Shown here in pieces: positions 1-10,366 of a stretch of 64,000 nt of DNA. The stretch's first letter is position 1. Each line of letters opens with the position of its first letter. Below the pieces are notes generated by a model. It was not told the origin of the DNA. It saw only the letters and a list, made by a program, of their open reading frames with translations, and searched no databases. Location: positions 38,501-102,500 of the forward strand of contig PDPU01000040.1 in the NCBI GenBank assembly GCA_002746645.1, in the 5' to 3' direction. The position numbers were made by a program, and so were the translations under genes. The DNA comes from Gammaproteobacteria bacterium (GTDB taxonomy: Bacteria; Pseudomonadota; Gammaproteobacteria; Granulosicoccales; Granulosicoccaceae).

Positions 1-1443
1 ATCGGGTGACATGAAGCCGTTGACCGGGTGACGCCAGCGGATCAAGGCTTCGGCGCCGATGATGGCGCGCGTGGCAATGTTGATCTTGGGCTGATAATAG
101 AGTTCGAACTGCCCATGCTGCATCGCGAGCTTCAGGTCCTGCTCGATGCGGATGCGGGCCGTGGCACGGCTGCGCATCTCTTCGTTGAAGAGGCGATAGC
201 AGTTCTTGCCCCCGCTCTTGGCGTCCTGCAGGGCCACCGAAGCATTGTTGAGCATCTCCTCGCCGAGTTGCCCCTCGTCCTCCTTGCTCTGGGAATCAGC
301 GGGGTAGCAGGAAATACCGATCGACACCGCGGGTTTCAGTGTCAGTCCACGGTACTCGTAGGGAGCCGTGGCCACCTTCATGACGCGATTGGCCACCTCC
401 TCGGCGACGTCGCGATCCGGCACGTTGCGCTGGATGACCACGAACTCGTCGCCGTCGAGACGAGCCACGAGGTCGATGTCGCGCATCATCGTGCGCAGGC
501 GATTGCCGACCTCAGCCAGCATCTTGTCGCCGACAAGGTGGCCGTGCTGATCGTTGAAGAACTTGAAGTTGTCGAGGTCGACGAGAAACACGGCAAAGCG
601 TGCACCGCTCTTGAGCGCCGCTTCGGCCGTCTTCTTCATTTCCTGTTCGTAGAGCGCACGATTCGGCAACTGCGTCAGCGGGTCGTGATGGGCGGCAAAT
701 TCGAGGTACTGCTGCTTGACCTTGACCTGCCGTGCCGCTTTCTTCTGCTCTTCGATCAGGCTGTTGAACTCGTCGGCGAGAGGCCGGAGTTCGTTGTTGG
801 GTGGATCGCTGATGAGTTTCGGGGGACGACCTCCTCCGTTTTCCCGCCCTGCGCGCAGGGCGCGGATGAGTTCGTCCACCGGACGAATGTAGTAGCGGCA
901 TGTGCCGAGGAGTGCGGCGACGGCACCGACCACACTCGCGATCAGCGCAAAGAACAACAGCAGCATGAAGGTGAAGCGTGCCTTGCTACCGACCGTTGTC
1001 GGATCGATCCAGACTTCGACCGATATTTCATCACCGAGTGTCTGCTGCGTCCAGCTGGATGCCTTGAGGCCGCGGTGCACCGCAACCCGGCCAATGGCGC
1101 CGGCATCTTGACGCGCGTTGGAGAGATCGCTGGCCACGAGCGGCACCTCGCCCTGCCGAAACAGCAGTTCGCCGTTCGGCGTCTTCAGCATGAGACCGAC
1201 CACGGCATCGTTGAGGATGGCCTGGTCGACTTCGAGATCACCCGGATCGGAGTATCGCAAGGCTAGATCGATACGCGCTCGCTCGGTAGCCACGAGTTCG
1301 GCAACCTCGTTGCTGTAGCCACTCCAGGAGAGCGGCACGATGAAGAACATCTGCACCACGAACAAGACCGTCGCCACGAGCCACGACAACAGCCGCGCGG
1401 TGCGCGAGCGCTTCAGCGTTGTCAGCAATGAGTCGAATTTCAA
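1..1443 (-). CDS. Membrane-bound GGDEF-EAL cyclic-di-GMP signalling protein (3' end cut by window edge)
   Basis: The visible 481 codons start at a TTG preceded by AAAGGA about 9 nt upstream. In order they show a membrane segment (about residues 18-40), a periplasmic sensor region, a second membrane segment (about 158-181), a HAMP-like stretch, a GGDEF domain (about 250-425) and the start of an EAL domain. The EALIRW motif lies about 15 residues before the gene leaves the window. GGDEF domains make cyclic di-GMP and EAL domains hydrolyse it. The GGDEF signature reads DGDEF, so the first glycine is replaced by aspartate and cyclase activity is uncertain. The other core residues (FAVFLVDLDNFKFFND) are well kept. 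The ligand of the sensor region is unknown. Confidence 0.85.
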   Translation of the reverse strand, partial: MKFDSLLTTLKRSRTARLLSWLVATVLFVVQMFFIVPLSWSGYSNEVAELVATERARIDLALRYSDPGDLEVDQAILNDAVVGLMLKTPNGELLFRQGEVPLVASDLSNARQDAGAIGRVAVHRGLKASSWTQQTLGDEISVEVWIDPTTVGSKARFTFMLLLFFALIASVVGAVAALLGTCRYYIRPVDELIRALRAGRENGGGRPPKLISDPPNNELRPLADEFNSLIEEQKKAARQVKVKQQYLEFAAHHDPLTQLPNRALYEQEMKKTAEAALKSGARFAVFLVDLDNFKFFNDQHGHLVGDKMLAEVGNRLRTMMRDIDLVARLDGDEFVVIQRNVPDRDVAEEVANRVMKVATAPYEYRGLTLKPAVSIGISCYPADSQSKEDEGQLGEEMLNNASVALQDAKSGGKNCYRLFNEEMRSRATARIRIEQDLKLAMQHGQFELYYQPKINIATRAIIGAEALIRWRHPVNGFMSPD

Positions 1444-1599
1444 GTGAGCAGTCCTTTCAGAGATCGATCGAATCGTCCGAATCACCGATGAATGACGGAT
1501 GACCACCGTCCCATGAGGCAATTTATCGGCCAGATCGACACCTCCTGAAGCGAACTTTCAACCCGGGCTCATCCATGCTGATGCCTTCCCCGAACGCAC

Positions 1600-1626
1600 A
1601 AGACCCCCGAACCAGTCGGGGGTCTT
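1600..1626 (-). terminator. Hairpin terminator after groEL
   Basis: A perfect 11-bp inverted repeat (AAGACCCCCGA / TCGGGGGTCTT) with a 5-nt loop lies about 45 nt past the groEL stop codon. The U-tract is weak on both strands, so termination strength is uncertain. Its position between groEL and the GGDEF-EAL gene fits an operon end. Confidence 0.65.
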
Positions 1627-1669
1627 GTCGTGTCGCTGCGAGCGAACTCGCATCCTGCAAGGGCGCTGA

Positions 1670-3331
<1,662 letters not shown>

Positions 3332-3368
3332 TTATATGAGGAGAATAAGGAGAAAGTGTCAGCGCGTC

Positions 3369-3656
3369 TTACTCGAAGACACCCATGATGTCGTCTTCAC
3401 GCATCACGAGCACTTCCTCGCCATCGATCTTGATTTCGGTGCCGGCGTACTTGCCGAACAGCACCTGATCGCCGGGCTTCACGTCGAGCGGGCGGACTTC
3501 ACCGTTCTCGGCAATCTTGCCCTTGCCAACCGAGAGGACCTCGCCACGAACCGGCTTTTCGGTGGCCGAATCGGGGATGACGATGCCGCCGGCGCTGGTG
3601 CGTTCTTCTTCCATGCGCTTGACGACCACGCGGTCATGCAACGGACGAATGTTCAT
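3369..3656 (-). CDS. groS: Co-chaperonin GroES (Hsp10)
   Basis: A 95-residue protein beginning [14 protein letters not shown], the family signature. It is the heptameric lid of the GroEL chamber. The mobile loop that binds GroEL is visible around residues 17-31 ([14 protein letters not shown]). It is the first gene of the groESL operon. A promoter and CIRCE operator lie 110-165 nt upstream of its start, so transcription is probably under HrcA heat-shock control. Confidence 0.98.
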   Translation of the reverse strand: MNIRPLHDRVVVKRMEEERTSAGGIVIPDSATEKPVRGEVLSVGKGKIAENGEVRPLDVKPGDQVLFGKYAGTEIKIDGEEVLVMREDDIMGVFE

Positions 3657-3767
3657 GTATCGACTCCAGATAGTTGAGTGTTATGGGGGTTCAAACTGTC
3701 TGAGACCGGAAGGCCACAGACCGGGGCCCGGGCAACCGCCTCGAATTCGGCTCCGCCGAAGGATTTG

Positions 3768-3794
3768 TTGGCACTCTCCGGGGAGGAGTGCCAA
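3768..3794 (-). promoter_or_regulatory. CIRCE operator (HrcA-binding inverted repeat)
   Basis: The sequence is TTGGCACTC-N9-GAGTGCCAA, a perfect 9-9-9 inverted repeat. The CIRCE consensus is TTAGCACTC-N9-GAGTGCTAA, so only the third base of each arm differs, and symmetrically. It starts at the last base of the -10 box of the groES promoter, the expected place for HrcA repression. No hrcA gene lies in the window. Confidence 0.9.
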
Positions 3795-3821
3795 TTCTAA
3801 GGATGCGCGACGGGAAATCAA
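3794..3821 (-). promoter_or_regulatory. groESL promoter
   Basis: On the minus strand a -35 box TTGATT is followed after 16 nt by a -10 box TAGAAT. The CIRCE repeat begins at the end of the -10 box. This arrangement supports a sigma70-type promoter repressed by HrcA rather than a pure heat-shock sigma promoter. Confidence 0.65.
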
Positions 3822-3863
3822 GCACCGGGACAGAAAAAATGTACCTGCGAGGCGACAGATCGC

Positions 3864-4352
3864 TCAGTCGATCTCTTCGTAGTCGCCTTCGATGATCCGG
3901 TTGCCGTGGCGATCCACGGTGGGTCGTGGACTCGGCTTCACAGCGTCGGGCGCAGCCGTCCTGGCCGCCCCCGGCGACGTGACACTCCCGCCCATGACCA
4001 CCACGGAGGAACGCTCCATCACGCGTCGAGCGAGCCATGCGCGCGTGGGAGGAATCAGGCACAGAAAACCGAAGGCGTCGGTGATGAAGCCGGGTGTCAG
4101 CAACATGGCGCCTCCGACGCCGAGCAGCATGCCCTCGACCACCTCATCGGCCGGCATTTCGCCGTGATCGAGCTTCGTGCGTGCCCGCGCCAGCGTCGAG
4201 AGCCCCTGTTGGCGCAGCATCTGTGTACCGATGACCGCGGTCAGGATGACGAGGGCGATGGTCGGCAACCAGCCAATGGCCGAACCGACGTTCAGCAGCA
4301 CTGCGATCTCGACGATCGGCATGATGATGAAAAGCAGCAAGGCGTAAGGCAT
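3864..4352 (-). CDS. fxsA: FxsA family membrane protein
   Basis: A 162-residue protein starting MPYALLLFIIMPIVEI. FxsA is a small cytoplasmic-membrane protein; in E. coli overproduction relieves F-plasmid exclusion of phage T7, and its normal role is not settled. Hydrophobic segments lie around residues 4-24, 26-46 and 75-95. The C-terminal third is polar and proline-rich. The ATG at 4352 was chosen because the family begins directly with the first membrane segment; the upstream in-frame extension is not FxsA-like. Position beside groES is common in gammaproteobacteria. It is divergent from dsbD. Confidence 0.85.
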   Translation of the reverse strand: MPYALLLFIIMPIVEIAVLLNVGSAIGWLPTIALVILTAVIGTQMLRQQGLSTLARARTKLDHGEMPADEVVEGMLLGVGGAMLLTPGFITDAFGFLCLIPPTRAWLARRVMERSSVVVMGGSVTSPGAARTAAPDAVKPSPRPTVDRHGNRIIEGDYEEID

Positions 4353-4452
4353 GATGGACTCGTGGGCTCCCCGGCAATGTTGTCCGCTCAGAAGGGAACC
4401 TATGGGCACACACCCGTTCAGACAAGCACGACAGCGAGACTCCACCACCACG

Positions 4453-6453
4453 ATGCGCCAGATCCATCGCGTTTTACTGTTCCTGATGCTTGCGCTGGCA
4501 CCGCTCATGGCGCTCGCACAGGCCAGCATATTCGGCTCCGCGGAAGAACCGCTGGCACCCGATGTCGCCTTCATGGCAACGCTGGACAAGGTTGGTCCCG
4601 ATACGCTCGAGATCGGTTTCGCGATCACCGACGAATACTATCTCTATCGCGACAAGACGCATTTTCGCGTCAGTGAACTGCGCGCCGGCGACACCCTGCT
4701 GCCCACGTCGGCACTAAAGCTCGGCGAGCCCGAAACCTCGCCCGCTGACATCATCCATGACGACTTCTTCGGCGAGATGGCAACCTACCGCGGCAACGCC
4801 AGCTACCGCCTTCCCTATACCCTCTCGCTTGAAGAAACACCGAAGGGCCCGATCGAACTGACGCTCGATGTCGAATTCCAGGGCTGCGCCGACATCGGGC
4901 TCTGCTATCCGCCGACGACCACGGTGCTGTTCACCTCGTTGCCCGCGGCGGCAACGGTCGAGTCAGAAACCGCTGTCGACAAAGAGGCAGTCAAGGAGCC
5001 CTCTGTCGAAGAACCCTCTGTCGAGGAACCGGCCGTCGAAGAACCCCTCGTCGACACCGCGGGTGATTCCGCCCGAAGCGAAGCACCGCTTCTCTCCGAA
5101 CAAGCACTTTCCGAACAGGACCGACTCTCGCGACAACTCGGCCAGCAGAGCCTCTGGCTCAATGCCCTCGCCTTCCTCGGGCTTGGCCTGTTGCTCGCCT
5201 TCACCCCCTGCGTGCTGCCGATGGTGCCGATTCTCTCGAGCATCATCGTCGGTCAGGGCGAGATCGGCGCGCGACGCGCCTTTCTCCTTTCACTGGTCTA
5301 CGTGCTGACGATGGCTCTCACCTACGCGGTGCTCGGCGTGTTCACGGGCCTCGGTGGCTACAACGTGCAGGCCTTCCTGCAGAACCCCTGGGTGCTGTCG
5401 GTCACGGCCGTGATCTTCGTACTGCTCGCGCTGGCGATGTTCGGTGCCTACGAACTGCAACTGCCGGGCAGCATGCAGGCGCGGCTTTCCGAAATCTCCC
5501 AGCGTCAGAAGGGTGGCCGAGTCGGTGGCGTGATCGCCATGGGCTTTCTCTCGACGCTCATTGTCGGTCCCTGCGTAACGGCGCCACTCGCCGGCGCACT
5601 CATCTACATCGCCGATACCGGCAATGCCATGGTGGGCGGCGTTGCGCTGTTCGCGCTCGGTCTCGGCATGGGCGCACCGCTCCTCGCCATCGGCACCTCC
5701 GCCGGCCACCTGCTGCCGAAGGCCGGCGCCTGGATGGAACGCATGCGCCACCTCTTCGGTTTCCTGCTCGTCGGCATGGCCATCTACATGATCTCGCGCT
5801 TCCTCGATGCCGGGATCAGCATGGCGCTCTTCGCGGTGCTCGCCGTGGTGGCCGGCATCAGCCTCGGCGCCACCGAGAATCTCTCGGGCGAATCCGGCCT
5901 CGTGCCGCGCATCGGCAAGGCGCTGGCGGCACTGCTCGCCATCTACGGCGTGGCGCTGCTCGTGGGTGTCTGGTCGGGCAGCACGAGCTATCTCCGACCG
6001 CTCGCGGCCATTGCCGGTTCAGGCTCGGCGGCCGCCAGTGATGCGGGCGGCGGCACCCTCGCCAACGCCACCGATGACCATGCCCTGCCCTTTCGCCGGA
6101 TCAAGGGGCTTGATGGTCTCGAAGCCGCCCTGGCCGACGCCAGTGACGCCGGGCAGAACGTGATGCTCGATTTCTACGCCGACTGGTGCGTGAGCTGCAA
6201 GGAGATGGAAGCCTTCACCTTTTCCGACGACGCGGTGCAGGCACGCCTTGCGAATACCCTCCTGCTGCAGGCTGACGTCACCGCCAATGATGCAGCCGAC
6301 CAGGCCCTGCTGCGGCACTTCAGGCTGTTTGGTCCGCCGGCCATCATCTTCTATGATGCCTCTGGCGAGGAGCTTCCCGCGGCGAGGCTGGTCGGGTTCA
6401 TGCCGGCCGACAGGTTCAGCGAGCACCTCGATACCTTCCTTTCCGGTACCTGA
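4453..6453 (+). CDS. dsbD: Thiol:disulfide interchange protein DsbD
   Basis: A 666-residue inner-membrane protein that carries electrons from cytosolic thioredoxin to periplasmic DsbC-type isomerases and cytochrome c maturation. The ATG at 4453 begins a clear signal peptide (residues 1-22). The N-terminal periplasmic domain has Cys145 and Cys151 (GCADIGLC). The membrane domain has Cys253 (FTPCVLP) and Cys374 (VGPCVTAP). The C-terminal thioredoxin domain has CVSC at 579-582. All six redox cysteines are present. Between the first and second domains lies an acidic linker of four PSVEE-like pentapeptides (about 183-200), from a 15-bp tandem repeat. It is the first gene of a five-gene operon; the next gene's ribosome site overlaps its stop. 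Confidence 0.96.
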   Translation: MRQIHRVLLFLMLALAPLMALAQASIFGSAEEPLAPDVAFMATLDKVGPDTLEIGFAITDEYYLYRDKTHFRVSELRAGDTLLPTSALKLGEPETSPADIIHDDFFGEMATYRGNASYRLPYTLSLEETPKGPIELTLDVEFQGCADIGLCYPPTTTVLFTSLPAAATVESETAVDKEAVKEPSVEEPSVEEPAVEEPLVDTAGDSARSEAPLLSEQALSEQDRLSRQLGQQSLWLNALAFLGLGLLLAFTPCVLPMVPILSSIIVGQGEIGARRAFLLSLVYVLTMALTYAVLGVFTGLGGYNVQAFLQNPWVLSVTAVIFVLLALAMFGAYELQLPGSMQARLSEISQRQKGGRVGGVIAMGFLSTLIVGPCVTAPLAGALIYIADTGNAMVGGVALFALGLGMGAPLLAIGTSAGHLLPKAGAWMERMRHLFGFLLVGMAIYMISRFLDAGISMALFAVLAVVAGISLGATENLSGESGLVPRIGKALAALLAIYGVALLVGVWSGSTSYLRPLAAIAGSGSAAASDAGGGTLANATDDHALPFRRIKGLDGLEAALADASDAGQNVMLDFYADWCVSCKEMEAFTFSDDAVQARLANTLLLQADVTANDAADQALLRHFRLFGPPAIIFYDASGEELPAARLVGFMPADRFSEHLDTFLSGT

Positions 6454-6464
6454 GGTAATCCATC

Positions 6465-9131
6465 ATGGCGCGTACGACAAGTCTCACGCGCACGGCAGAG
6501 CATCGCCGCCTCAAGGCGCATCGCGAGCGTCGCGCCAACTGGAAGAACTGGGGCCCCTACCTTGCCGAACGTGCCTGGGGCACGGTGCGCAAAGACTACA
6601 GCGTGAATGGCGACGCCTGGCACCACTTCCCGCACGACCATGCGAGAAGCCGCAGCTACCGCTGGAACGAGGATGGCCTCGCGGGATTCTGCGACCGCCG
6701 CCAGCTGCTGTGTCTTTCTCTGGCGCTCTGGAACGGTGCGGACCCCTTCCTCAAGGAACGCCTGTTCGGCCTCGCCGGCCCCGAGGGCAACCACGGCGAG
6801 GACGTCAAGGAACTCTACTGGTACGAGGATTCCACCCCCACGCACAGCTACGCACGCCTGCGTTATCGCTATCCGCATGCTGCCTTTCCCTACGAAGATC
6901 TCGTGGCCGAGAACGGCAGACGCGGTCGTCAGGAGCGCGAATACGAACTCGAAGACACCGGCGTCTTCGCCGACGGGCGCTGGTTCGACGTGAGCGTGCA
7001 CTACGCCAAGGCTGCCGAAGACGACATCCTCATCGTCATCGACGTCGAGAACGCCGCGGCGGAGAGCGCCGCGATCACGCTGGTACCGCAACTGTGGTTC
7101 CGCAACACCTGGAGCTGGGGCTATCCGCAGGGGCCACAGGACGTCAGCGGCGAGGTGCCCGCAATCCGCCTTGCGAACGACCACGCCGTGGCCGAGCACA
7201 GCGTACTCGGACGCTACCACCTCTACTGGCAGGGCGAAGCGCGGCCGATGTTCACCGACAACGAGACCAATCACGAGCGCCTGTTTCACCAACCGAACCC
7301 GAGTCCCCACGTCAAGGACGCCTTTCATCGCCATGTGGTGAACGGCGAGGACTGCCTCAACCCCGACATGCACGGCAGCAAGTTCGGTGTCTGCTTTCAG
7401 GCCCGGATCGCCGCGGGCGCAGCGACTCGCTTCCGCCTCCGGCTCTCGGCGCGTGAGCATGCCTTGCCCTTCCGCCGTTTCGAGCCGCTGCTCAGGAAGC
7501 GTCGCGAGGAAGCCGATGCCTGGTTCGACGCAATCGCGAACGACAGGCTCGGTGCGGCGGAACGCCGCATCCAGCGCCAGGCACTTGCCGGCATGCTCTG
7601 GAGCAAGCAGCTCTACTACTACAACGTGCATCAGTGGCTTGACGGCGATCCGAACCATCCCGTGAAGAGATGCAATACCCGCAACCGGAACTGGGAAAAC
7701 CTGCACAGCTTCGACATCCTGTCGATGCCCGACAAGTGGGAATACCCCTGGTTCGCGGTCTGGGACACCGCCTTTCACTGCCTGCCGCTTGCAATGGTCG
7801 ATGCCGACTTCGCCCGGCGTCAGCTGCAACTCTTCACGCGCGAGTGGTACCAGCACCCGAACGGTCAGATTCCGGCCTACGAATGGAACTTCGGCGATGT
7901 CAATCCACCCGTCCATGCCTGGGCAGCCCTCGAGGTGTACTACATCGAGCAGAGCAAGTCGGGCCGCGGCGATCGCGCCTGGCTCGAAGGACTCTTCCAC
8001 AAGCTCCTGCTGAATTTCAACTGGTGGGTCAACCGCAAGGATCTCACGGGCAATTCGCTTTTCGAAGGTGGCTTCCTCGGACTCGACAACATCAGCGTCT
8101 TCGATCGTTCTGCAGGCATGGCCCCCGGCAGCAGTCTCAGCCAGGCCGACGGCACCGCCTGGATGGGCTTCTTCAGCGCACGCATGCTTGCGATCGCGCT
8201 CGAACTCGCACGCGAGAATCCCGTGTACGAGGATGTCGCCCACAAGTTTCTCGAACACTATCTGCGGATTGCCGCCGCCATCAACGGACGCGGACACCAT
8301 CAGGGCCTCTGGGACGAGGAAGACGGCTTCTACTACGACGTGATCGAGAAACACGATGGCCACATCGAGTTCATCAAGGTGCGCTCACTGGTCGGACTCA
8401 TGCCGCTCATTGCCGCAACGCTGATCGACAACGAGGTGTACACACGTTTCCCGACCTTCGTGCGCCGCCTCGAATGGCTGACCGACAACCGCATCCATCT
8501 CACGGACGCGCTCGATACCGATCATCAGGGCGAAGACTCGGCGCGCCACCTTCTGTCCTTCGTCAGTGGCGACAGACTCCGGCGCGTGCTGACACGGCTT
8601 CTCGACGAGAACGAATTCCTTTCCCCGCACGGCATCCGCAGCCTCTCGAAACACCATGCCGAGCACCCGGTCACCTACCGCGACAAGCACGTCACCAACA
8701 CTCTCACCTATGAACCCGGCGAGAGCGAAACCGATCTCTTCGGCGGCAACTCCAACTGGCGGGGTCCGGTCTGGTTTCCGATCAACTACCTCCTCATCGA
8801 AGCACTCCGTCGTTACCACGCCTATCTGGGTGACGATTTCCGCATCGAATGCCCGACAGGCAGCGGCGTGATGATGACGCTCGACGAGGTTGCGAACGAC
8901 GTTTCCGCACGCCTCGTGTCGCTGTTCACCGCGAACGATGACGCGCCGGCACCGTTCGCCACGGGCAGCGAGATGCTCGAGACGGCACGGCGTGAACAGG
9001 GACTGCTGCAGTTTCACGAATTCTTCAACGGTGACACCGGCGAAGGACTTGGCGCCAGCCATCAGACCGGTTGGACCGGGCTTGTGGCGGTGCTGCTCGA
9101 GCAACTCGGCAGGCAGCGGGCAGCATCATGA
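6465..9131 (+). CDS. GH63-like (MGH1-type) glycoside hydrolase
   Basis: An 888-residue protein with no signal peptide, so probably cytosolic. It has the large (alpha/alpha)6-barrel layout of glycoside hydrolase family 63 and bacterial mannosyl-oligosaccharide-glucosidase-like proteins. Visible conserved blocks are WKNWGPYLAERAWGTVRKDYS at the N-terminus, GLDNISVFDRS (probable catalytic-acid region), LWDEEDGFYYDV, and SNWRGPVWFPINYLL near the C-terminus. It probably cleaves a terminal alpha-linked glucose or mannose from a small glycoside such as a compatible solute; the substrate is inferred only. A GAGGT ribosome site overlaps the dsbD stop. Its stop overlaps the next start (ATGA), so it is translationally coupled to the GTPases. 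Confidence 0.8.
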   Translation: MARTTSLTRTAEHRRLKAHRERRANWKNWGPYLAERAWGTVRKDYSVNGDAWHHFPHDHARSRSYRWNEDGLAGFCDRRQLLCLSLALWNGADPFLKERLFGLAGPEGNHGEDVKELYWYEDSTPTHSYARLRYRYPHAAFPYEDLVAENGRRGRQEREYELEDTGVFADGRWFDVSVHYAKAAEDDILIVIDVENAAAESAAITLVPQLWFRNTWSWGYPQGPQDVSGEVPAIRLANDHAVAEHSVLGRYHLYWQGEARPMFTDNETNHERLFHQPNPSPHVKDAFHRHVVNGEDCLNPDMHGSKFGVCFQARIAAGAATRFRLRLSAREHALPFRRFEPLLRKRREEADAWFDAIANDRLGAAERRIQRQALAGMLWSKQLYYYNVHQWLDGDPNHPVKRCNTRNRNWENLHSFDILSMPDKWEYPWFAVWDTAFHCLPLAMVDADFARRQLQLFTREWYQHPNGQIPAYEWNFGDVNPPVHAWAALEVYYIEQSKSGRGDRAWLEGLFHKLLLNFNWWVNRKDLTGNSLFEGGFLGLDNISVFDRSAGMAPGSSLSQADGTAWMGFFSARMLAIALELARENPVYEDVAHKFLEHYLRIAAAINGRGHHQGLWDEEDGFYYDVIEKHDGHIEFIKVRSLVGLMPLIAATLIDNEVYTRFPTFVRRLEWLTDNRIHLTDALDTDHQGEDSARHLLSFVSGDRLRRVLTRLLDENEFLSPHGIRSLSKHHAEHPVTYRDKHVTNTLTYEPGESETDLFGGNSNWRGPVWFPINYLLIEALRRYHAYLGDDFRIECPTGSGVMMTLDEVANDVSARLVSLFTANDDAPAPFATGSEMLETARREQGLLQFHEFFNGDTGEGLGASHQTGWTGLVAVLLEQLGRQRAAS

Positions 9132-10366
9132 ACGAACAAGACAACGAGCAGGACAGCAAGCGAGACAGCAAGCAGAACCGTAACAGGACCGTCGATTCCG
9201 ACAGCGAACCCGGTCCCGGCTGGCGTCGCTGGCGCGATGCGATCATCGATCCACAACCTCGCCCGGAACTCGAGGAACTGCTGCACGCGCGCCGTGAGGG
9301 TCTGCCCGTGCTCTGGCTGCTCGGACTCACCGGCGCCGGCAAGACCTCGGTGATCCAGCGACTCACGGGTGATTCGCGTGCCGAGATCGGCAACGGCTTC
9401 GAACCCTGCACACGGAGCACGATGTTCTACGAACACCCGCAGGACATGCCGCTGATGCGCTTTCTCGATACACGCGGACTCGGCGAGGCAGGCTACGATC
9501 CGCGCGACGATCTCGATGTGGCGCGCCGCGGCAGTCACGCCGCGCTGGTGCTGACACGCGTCGACGAACCTGGTCAGAAACCGTTGCTCGACGCCCTTGC
9601 CGCACTCGGCAAGGCGAAGATGCCGATCATCCATGTACATACCGCACTGCACAGCCTCGATGACACGATGCGCGAACGGGCAATCGCGCATCAGCGCCGG
9701 CAGGTCGGGGAGGCCCTGAACCGCGATGACATCCCCGAGGTCGCCATCGACCTTACCGATCCTGACGACGGTTTCGAGAATCCCGATGTCGGGCTTGACG
9801 CGCTGATCGATGCCATCGTCGATCTCGTGCCCGAACTCGAGCAGGCCCTGCACCACGAACACGGCAGCGATCGCGAGCAGGCCGTGTTCCAGTTGCACCG
9901 CAATGAAGTGCTCGCCTACGCCAGCGCTGCCGCCGCCGCGGATGTGTTGCCGGCGGTTGGTCTGGTATCGGTGCCGGTACTGCAAGGCAAACTTCTGCAC
10001 GCCCTTGCAGGGCGCTACGACATGCCCTGGAACCGCCGCACGGCCACGGAATTCGTGACCACGCTCGGCGCTTCGTTCCTCTACCGCTACACCCTGTCAC
10101 TGCTCGGCCGGCAACTCGCGAAGTTCGTGCCCGGCGTGGGTCAGACCCTCGGTGCCGCTGCCGCGGCCAGCATCAGCTTTGCCAGCACCTGGGCCCTTGG
10201 CCGCACTGCCTGTTTCCATTTCCACCGCCGCCGCGAGAACCGGCCTGCCACACGCGAGGAGCTGCAGACGGTGTTTCGCGAAAGCTTCGAGCGACAGCGA
10301 CACGATGGTGCAAACGCAAACGCAAACGCAGGCGCAAACGCAGGCGCAGGAGACGAATCGACATGA
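9128..10366 (+). CDS. P-loop GTPase with C-terminal membrane-type DUF697-like domain
   Basis: A 412-residue protein. The first 30 residues are very polar (Asn, Glu, Asp, Lys). The G domain has G1 GLTGAGKT at 66-73, G3 LDTRGLGE (DTRG instead of the usual DTPG) and G4 LTRVD (TKxD variant). After residue about 270 there are hydrophobic alanine-rich helices (YASAAAAADVLPAVGLVSVP and later) resembling the DUF697/YcjF type, so it probably attaches to the inner membrane. The C-terminus is an Ala-Asn-Gly tail encoded by 6-bp repeats. ATGA overlaps link it to the genes on both sides. Role unknown; partnership with the second GTPase is suggested by position. Confidence 0.75.
   Translation: MNEQDNEQDSKRDSKQNRNRTVDSDSEPGPGWRRWRDAIIDPQPRPELEELLHARREGLPVLWLLGLTGAGKTSVIQRLTGDSRAEIGNGFEPCTRSTMFYEHPQDMPLMRFLDTRGLGEAGYDPRDDLDVARRGSHAALVLTRVDEPGQKPLLDALAALGKAKMPIIHVHTALHSLDDTMRERAIAHQRRQVGEALNRDDIPEVAIDLTDPDDGFENPDVGLDALIDAIVDLVPELEQALHHEHGSDREQAVFQLHRNEVLAYASAAAAADVLPAVGLVSVPVLQGKLLHALAGRYDMPWNRRTATEFVTTLGASFLYRYTLSLLGRQLAKFVPGVGQTLGAAAAASISFASTWALGRTACFHFHRRRENRPATREELQTVFRESFERQRHDGANANANAGANAGAGDEST

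Noticed and set aside
28..1266. Long plus-strand reading frame opposite the GGDEF-EAL gene
   Set aside because: It is the antisense shadow of a gene with clear GGDEF and EAL motifs; its own translation has no domain or ribosome site.
6351..8363. 670-codon minus-strand frame opposite dsbD end and the glycosidase
   Set aside because: It runs through two certain plus-strand genes and has no family resemblance.
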